From Candidatus Latescibacterota bacterium (GTDB lineage Bacteria > Krumholzibacteriota > Krumholzibacteriia > Krumholzibacteriales > WJIX01), in assembly GCA_030643145.1 (NCBI GenBank), contig DAOWMJ010000044.1:1-11194 (forward strand): DNA of 11,194 nucleotides, written 5' to 3'. A model generated the notes under the pieces. It ran no database searches, was not told where the DNA came from, and saw nothing but the letters and a program-made list of their open reading frames with translations. Below are positions 7,890-11,194 of the stretch, piece by piece (position 1 is the first letter of the stretch; every line of letters starts with the position of its first letter). The position numbers and the translations under genes were made by a program.

Positions 7890-8808
7890 TCTTGTTCCCC
7901 TTTGTAAGGCGCAGGAAAACACTCTCAAGGGATTCGCGTTTTTCATTTATCTCTTTAACAAAGACTGAATTTTCTATAAGAAATTGGTTTAATTTACCAG
8001 TTTCAAGATCAGACGCAATTATCTGTATCTTACCATTCGGTAGAAGGGTTACATCATTAACATTATCAAGTTTCTTAAGCAATTCAATAACTGAACAAGG
8101 ATTATCACAAACCAGTTCCACTATCTCTCCTGTAGTAAGCTCAAAGGGAGAACCGGAAGCAATGATAGTTCCTTCGTGTACAATTATTACTTTGTCGCAA
8201 ACTTGTTCCACCTCTTCCATTCTGTGTGAAGCCAGAAAAACCGTTCTTCCCTGTTCATGTGCAAGTTTAGGGAGAAGTTCCCGCACATAAGCAATTCCAG
8301 ACGGGTCAAGACCATTTGTAGGCTCATCTAGAAGTACAAGTTTAGGGTCGGGTAAGAGAGCCGAGGCAAAACCCAGGCGCTGTTTCATGCCCCATGAATA
8401 TTCGTTTACCTTTTTAGATCCCGCTTCGTTCAACCCTGCAAATGAAAGAAGCTGTTGAATATCCTGAGTATTACCTCTTTTCAACCATTTGCTGATTACA
8501 TTGAGATTTTCGGCGCCTGTAAGCCCCGGATAAAAAGCCGGTGAATCGAATTGAACCCCCAGGCTGGACATAGCGGCTCCTGTTTCCTTTTGTACATCTT
8601 TACCATCAATAAGAATGCGTCCTGTTGTTGGTTTAAGAAGAGAGCAAATTAGTTTGAAGGTTGTTGTTTTTCCTGCTCCATTAGGTCCCAGAAAACCATA
8701 AACGCCTGGAGAATCTAAAATGAGGTTGATCTTATTCAGCGCCCTTGTTCCGCTAAAATCTTTGCTGAGATCCTCAATTTCAAGTACAGAAATTTTCTTT
8801 GTTAACAT
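7879..8808 (-). CDS. ABC transporter ATP-binding protein (ABC-2/BcrA-like class)
   Basis: This 309-residue ATPase drives the permease encoded next to it. It shows Walker A GPNGAGKT (41-48), Q-loop Gln 86, a signature YSWGMKQ (137-143) in place of LSGGQ, Walker B LVLLDEP (157-163), D-loop GLDPSG (166-171) and H-loop His 195. The signature xSxGMKQRLG is usual in the BcrA-type exporters paired with ABC-2 permeases. A C-terminal regulatory extension of about 85 residues follows the core, ending in a helix (LESVFLRLT, 294-302) normal for this class. The ATG at 8808 has SD AGGA nine nt upstream, overlapping the end of the outer-membrane protein gene region; the gap to that gene is 11 nt. All catalytic motifs are intact, so it should be active. 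The direction is probably export, by family analogy. Confidence 0.95.
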   Translation of the reverse strand: MLTKKISVLEIEDLSKDFSGTRALNKINLILDSPGVYGFLGPNGAGKTTTFKLICSLLKPTTGRILIDGKDVQKETGAAMSSLGVQFDSPAFYPGLTGAENLNVISKWLKRGNTQDIQQLLSFAGLNEAGSKKVNEYSWGMKQRLGFASALLPDPKLVLLDEPTNGLDPSGIAYVRELLPKLAHEQGRTVFLASHRMEEVEQVCDKVIIVHEGTIIASGSPFELTTGEIVELVCDNPCSVIELLKKLDNVNDVTLLPNGKIQIIASDLETGKLNQFLIENSVFVKEINEKRESLESVFLRLTKGNKNEK

Positions 8809-8819
8809 AATATACGTTC

Positions 8820-10385
8820 CTAAAATGATCTTTGTGCGCGAATAATTACACGCGGGCTAAAATCGTTGCTGTCAAGATCCTCCGCCAGATAAATACCTAG
8901 ATAAGGAAGAAAGGAGTTGCCCGATACGCCAATACCAACAGTTTTTTTCCATTTATTAAAAGGACTGCTCAGAAATCCGAGGGGCGCTTTTTTGTTTTCA
9001 GAGTCAACTAGAATACCGATATCTGAAAAAAGAAGAAGGTCAGCCCTGGTAAACAGAATTCTAAGAAGGGGCAATTCAGGAAGTCCGCTTCTAAGCTCCC
9101 CGGACAAAAGAGCAAGCCGGTCCCCCCTATGAACTGTAAATGGATCGTCTCTCAATCCTCTTATCCCTGTATATCCGGAAACGGAGTGAGTTAATTGCCT
9201 GGGCAATTTATCAAATGATGAAAATAGTTTGCATCCCAGATCAAACTTGAGTCCAGCTGGGAGTTCAGTGTACCGTGCTACATCCAGGTTAAAGGCTGAA
9301 TAAGAAAACTTACCGGGGCCGTCGGCAATACCCTTCTCAAAAAGAAGTCCTAATCTCCAACCGTTGTATTTCCAACCTGTTTCATCACGCGTATCAAAAA
9401 TTAGATTAATTCTCGCGGCGAATCTCTCTCCTTCATCAATATCAGGGTTCTTTCTCCATTTTCTATCTCCTCTGAAAAGGGATGGCATTGAACCTGCGCT
9501 CAATGATATATCGCTCTCGAAGGAAAGGAAAGATTCAATTACAAGGGTTTTCCCGGCCTTAATTACGAGACCCGCTTCCCCTCCTCTCTTTTCGTAATAA
9601 TTAGTAAAATTATCACCTGACAAGATTATTGCGGTTCCATTTTCAAGGCGGGATGATTGCCACTTATCATTTGTATCCGTTTTCTTAAATGCCCTCGCGA
9701 CAAAATCAAATCTTCCCGAGACGATCGGTACTTTTAATTCCGCGTCAAACCCGAAAAACCCTCCCGTTTTTTTCCAAATGGGAATATGAAGACGGGCGTG
9801 CCACGAGGTATAGGGATCTTTGTGTTTTGGATTATAACGTGTTAACCCGGTTCTCAAAATATTGTAATCGACACGGCATGGATAACCAGGCTTTAGAGAA
9901 AATTTTGTTTTTAGAGCCCGTGGATCTTCTTTCTTTATAAACACCAGTTTTCCATTATCTTCGAATTGTTTATGGTCGAGGCGGCATTCGCACTTGTAAT
10001 AACGAATACCTTTCATAATTTTCGCTTGTCTCGATTTGTAATCACTACTATTAATAAGCTCGGCCTTACCAGTAATCTTCGCTCCCCCTGTAAGAACGAG
10101 TTTGCCGTTTATCACCCACGCGTCTCCTCGAAGTACCCCGCCGCTCTGAATATCAAGAGAACCGGCAACAATAATCAATGGACCGTTAATAGTATCTCTT
10201 CTTGAGATCATAAATGGCCCGTAGTTGATTGTTCGTCCCTGGATATTCAGAATATCGGTTAATTCATCAGGTGATATCTTTGTATATACCTCTTGAGCGG
10301 GAAAAGATGCGTTTGAAATTGAAGTCCCTGATAAGGAAATTACTGAAAATATTGCTGACAATATTATTGTTCTTCTAATTCTCAT
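8820..10385 (-). CDS. Outer-membrane beta-barrel protein, Omp85-like barrel with a beta-helix-like N-terminal domain
   Basis: From ATG 10385 the protein has 521 residues. The signal peptide has an RIRR start, a hydrophobic core and likely cleavage after SNA near residue 26. Residues about 60-110 are a run of short hydrophobic strands broken by GG/NG turns (GPLIIVAGSLDIQSGG, then DAWVINGKLVLTGG), resembling a bactofilin-like or right-handed beta-helix domain. The remaining ~370 residues look like a barrel: alternating strands, an FDTRDETG block, YTGIRGLRDDPF (405-416), a DIGILVD strand and a final Phe, the usual signal for BAM insertion. The GIRGL stretch resembles the VRGY/F motif of Omp85-superfamily barrels, but there are no POTRA domains. 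Cysteines in a C-x-C pair (132/134) and at 170 may form a disulfide. A GTG at 10403 is an alternative start that would put six residues before the signal peptide; neither start has a good SD. It is first in the operon with the ABC pair. Function unknown. Confidence 0.8.
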   Translation of the reverse strand: MRIRRTIILSAIFSVISLSGTSISNASFPAQEVYTKISPDELTDILNIQGRTINYGPFMISRRDTINGPLIIVAGSLDIQSGGVLRGDAWVINGKLVLTGGAKITGKAELINSSDYKSRQAKIMKGIRYYKCECRLDHKQFEDNGKLVFIKKEDPRALKTKFSLKPGYPCRVDYNILRTGLTRYNPKHKDPYTSWHARLHIPIWKKTGGFFGFDAELKVPIVSGRFDFVARAFKKTDTNDKWQSSRLENGTAIILSGDNFTNYYEKRGGEAGLVIKAGKTLVIESFLSFESDISLSAGSMPSLFRGDRKWRKNPDIDEGERFAARINLIFDTRDETGWKYNGWRLGLLFEKGIADGPGKFSYSAFNLDVARYTELPAGLKFDLGCKLFSSFDKLPRQLTHSVSGYTGIRGLRDDPFTVHRGDRLALLSGELRSGLPELPLLRILFTRADLLLFSDIGILVDSENKKAPLGFLSSPFNKWKKTVGIGVSGNSFLPYLGIYLAEDLDSNDFSPRVIIRAQRSF

Positions 10386-10447
10386 AGTTGGGCAGTTTAT
10401 CACATGTTAGATTATGAATCACGGATTTATTTTAGTTCTCTATTTCT

Positions 10448-10476
10448 TTTATACGAGTGCTCATGGTCTTTGTTAC
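10448..10476 (-). promoter_or_regulatory. Predicted sigma70-type promoter of the outer-membrane protein/ABC operon
   Basis: On the minus strand -35 GTAACA (10471-10476) and -10 TATAAA (10448-10453) are separated by 17 nt. They match the consensus at four and five of six positions. Transcription would start near 10441, giving a leader of about 55 nt before the ATG at 10385. It faces away from the plus-strand promoter at 10501-10530. Confidence 0.5.
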
Positions 10477-10500
10477 AGTAAAAAATATATCAAACAAAAT

Positions 10501-10530
10501 TTGACCGCGTGGCAAACCAGAGGTTATTAT
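10501..10530 (+). promoter_or_regulatory. Predicted sigma70-type promoter of the plus-strand exported-protein gene
   Basis: TTGACC (10501-10506) and TATTAT (10525-10530) are 18 nt apart, each matching the consensus at five of six positions. An overlapping perfect TATAAT (10528-10533) would need a 21-nt spacer, so it is less likely to pair with this -35. The start would be near 10537, with a leader of about 78 nt. It lies back to back with the minus-strand promoter, the two -35 boxes only 24 bp apart, so one regulator could control both. Confidence 0.55.
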
Positions 10531-10614
10531 AATCCGGAATGAAACAATGATTTTTTTAAACAGATAAATCATTAATTAATAAGAACTCTTAATGCTAACT
10601 GGAAGTATTAACCA

Positions 10615-11194
10615 TTGGGCAAATTATTTCAAAAACATCGAACGTATGTATTTGGCGCGTTAATATTTTCTAGCTGTCTGACTATCTCTTCTGAAAGAAC
10701 GGCGTCAGCACAAATTAAAGCCGATTCTCTGAACGCTGAATATTATTTCTATAATGGCCTGGATTATGGAAGCCAATCTCTGATAAATCCCCTAAGGCTT
10801 ATTCTTAACGGCGGGTTGGGAATACTTCAGGTTGATAATCGCAGCAATAATCTCTCAGATATAGATTTCAAGACCGGGATTGAGAATCTCTGGCGGAATC
10901 TGAGCCATCCTTTTAAGGCTATCAGCGAAGAAGGCGAAAAAGAATTCTTTCTCAATCAGGTTTTACCAATAAGTTTTAACCGTCACAAGGCGTATTACTG
11001 GCCTAATTATACATTGCATCTTATCGGTGGAGGGATGTCATACAGAATGATGACCGAGTGGTTTGACCTGCACAAGTACAATCACCCGAAAACCTATTCA
11101 ATTATGACGATGGCTGTATACCATCTGTTGAATGAAGTTGTTGAAAACAGCAGATATGTTGGCTATAGCACCGATCCGATCGCTGACCTGTATA
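10615..11194 (+). CDS. Exported protein of unknown function, 3' end cut by the window edge
   Basis: The frame is open from a TTG at 10615 to the right edge, giving 193 residues. TTG is chosen because SD GGAAG (10601-10605) lies nine nt upstream, an in-frame TAA sits two codons earlier, and the first residues then form a signal peptide: basic MGKLFQKHR, hydrophobic YVFGALIFSSCL, and a TASA cleavage site near 32. The Cys at 21 lies inside the hydrophobic stretch but the preceding residues are a poor lipobox, so I favour ordinary signal peptidase cleavage. The mature part begins with Tyr-rich sequence and continues with a Gly-rich hydrophobic segment (HLIGGGMSYRMMTEWF, about 135-150) and the block DPIADLY at the edge. 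I do not recognise the family. Its orientation, promoter and export signal suggest an envelope protein, possibly regulated together with the divergent barrel operon. Confidence 0.72.
   Translation, partial: MGKLFQKHRTYVFGALIFSSCLTISSERTASAQIKADSLNAEYYFYNGLDYGSQSLINPLRLILNGGLGILQVDNRSNNLSDIDFKTGIENLWRNLSHPFKAISEEGEKEFFLNQVLPISFNRHKAYYWPNYTLHLIGGGMSYRMMTEWFDLHKYNHPKTYSIMTMAVYHLLNEVVENSRYVGYSTDPIADLY

Noticed and set aside
7890..7946. Longer N-terminus for the ABC permease, starting at 7946
   Set aside because: It would overlap the ATPase gene by 68 nt and adds 19 residues without family character, whereas the ATG at 7889 has a well-spaced SD.
7892..8290. A 132-codon open frame on the plus strand
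   Set aside because: It lies wholly opposite the ABC ATPase, has no SD or recognisable family features, and is explained as a shadow of the coding strand.
8820..10385. BamA or TamA identity for the barrel protein
   Set aside because: There are no POTRA repeats, the N-terminal domain is of another type, and the sequence is too short for a BamA.

Overview
The window looks like chromosomal DNA of a moderately AT-rich, diderm (Gram-negative type) bacterium. The diderm call rests on an outer-membrane beta-barrel gene with a signal peptide and a C-terminal Phe, and on several other exported proteins. The phylum cannot be fixed from sequence alone. A DUF512 radical-SAM gene next to der is best known from Firmicutes and a few deep lineages, while an Omp85-like barrel and an FG-GAP propeller protein argue against a Firmicute; an FCB-type or other candidate phylum is my guess. 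TTG is used repeatedly as a start codon, each time behind a recognisable Shine-Dalgarno (SD) sequence.

All genes up to about 10.4 kb lie on the minus strand, so they read from right to left. The first block (10385 down to 5487) is a tight four-gene cluster: an outer-membrane barrel with an unusual beta-helix-like N-terminal domain, an ABC ATPase, an ABC-2 type permease, and a secreted FG-GAP/VCBS-like beta-propeller protein. Gaps are 11 nt, an 11-nt overlap, and 36 nt. A good sigma70-type promoter precedes the barrel gene. This cluster is the part of the window most likely to be an undescribed envelope system.

The second block (5294 down to 1) is housekeeping: mutL (mismatch repair), miaA (tRNA A37 prenylation), a tRNA-Gly(CCC) gene 15 nt after miaA, a DUF512 PDZ/radical-SAM gene, and der (ribosome-assembly GTPase, cut by the left edge). 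A 192-nt gap with a weak promoter and a weak terminator candidate separates the two blocks.

At the right end a plus-strand gene diverges from the barrel gene. It encodes the N-terminal 193 residues of an unrecognised exported protein and has its own well-formed promoter. The 229-nt region between these two envelope genes is therefore a divergent control region. I saw no CRISPR array, insertion sequence, integrase, rRNA or clear riboswitch.
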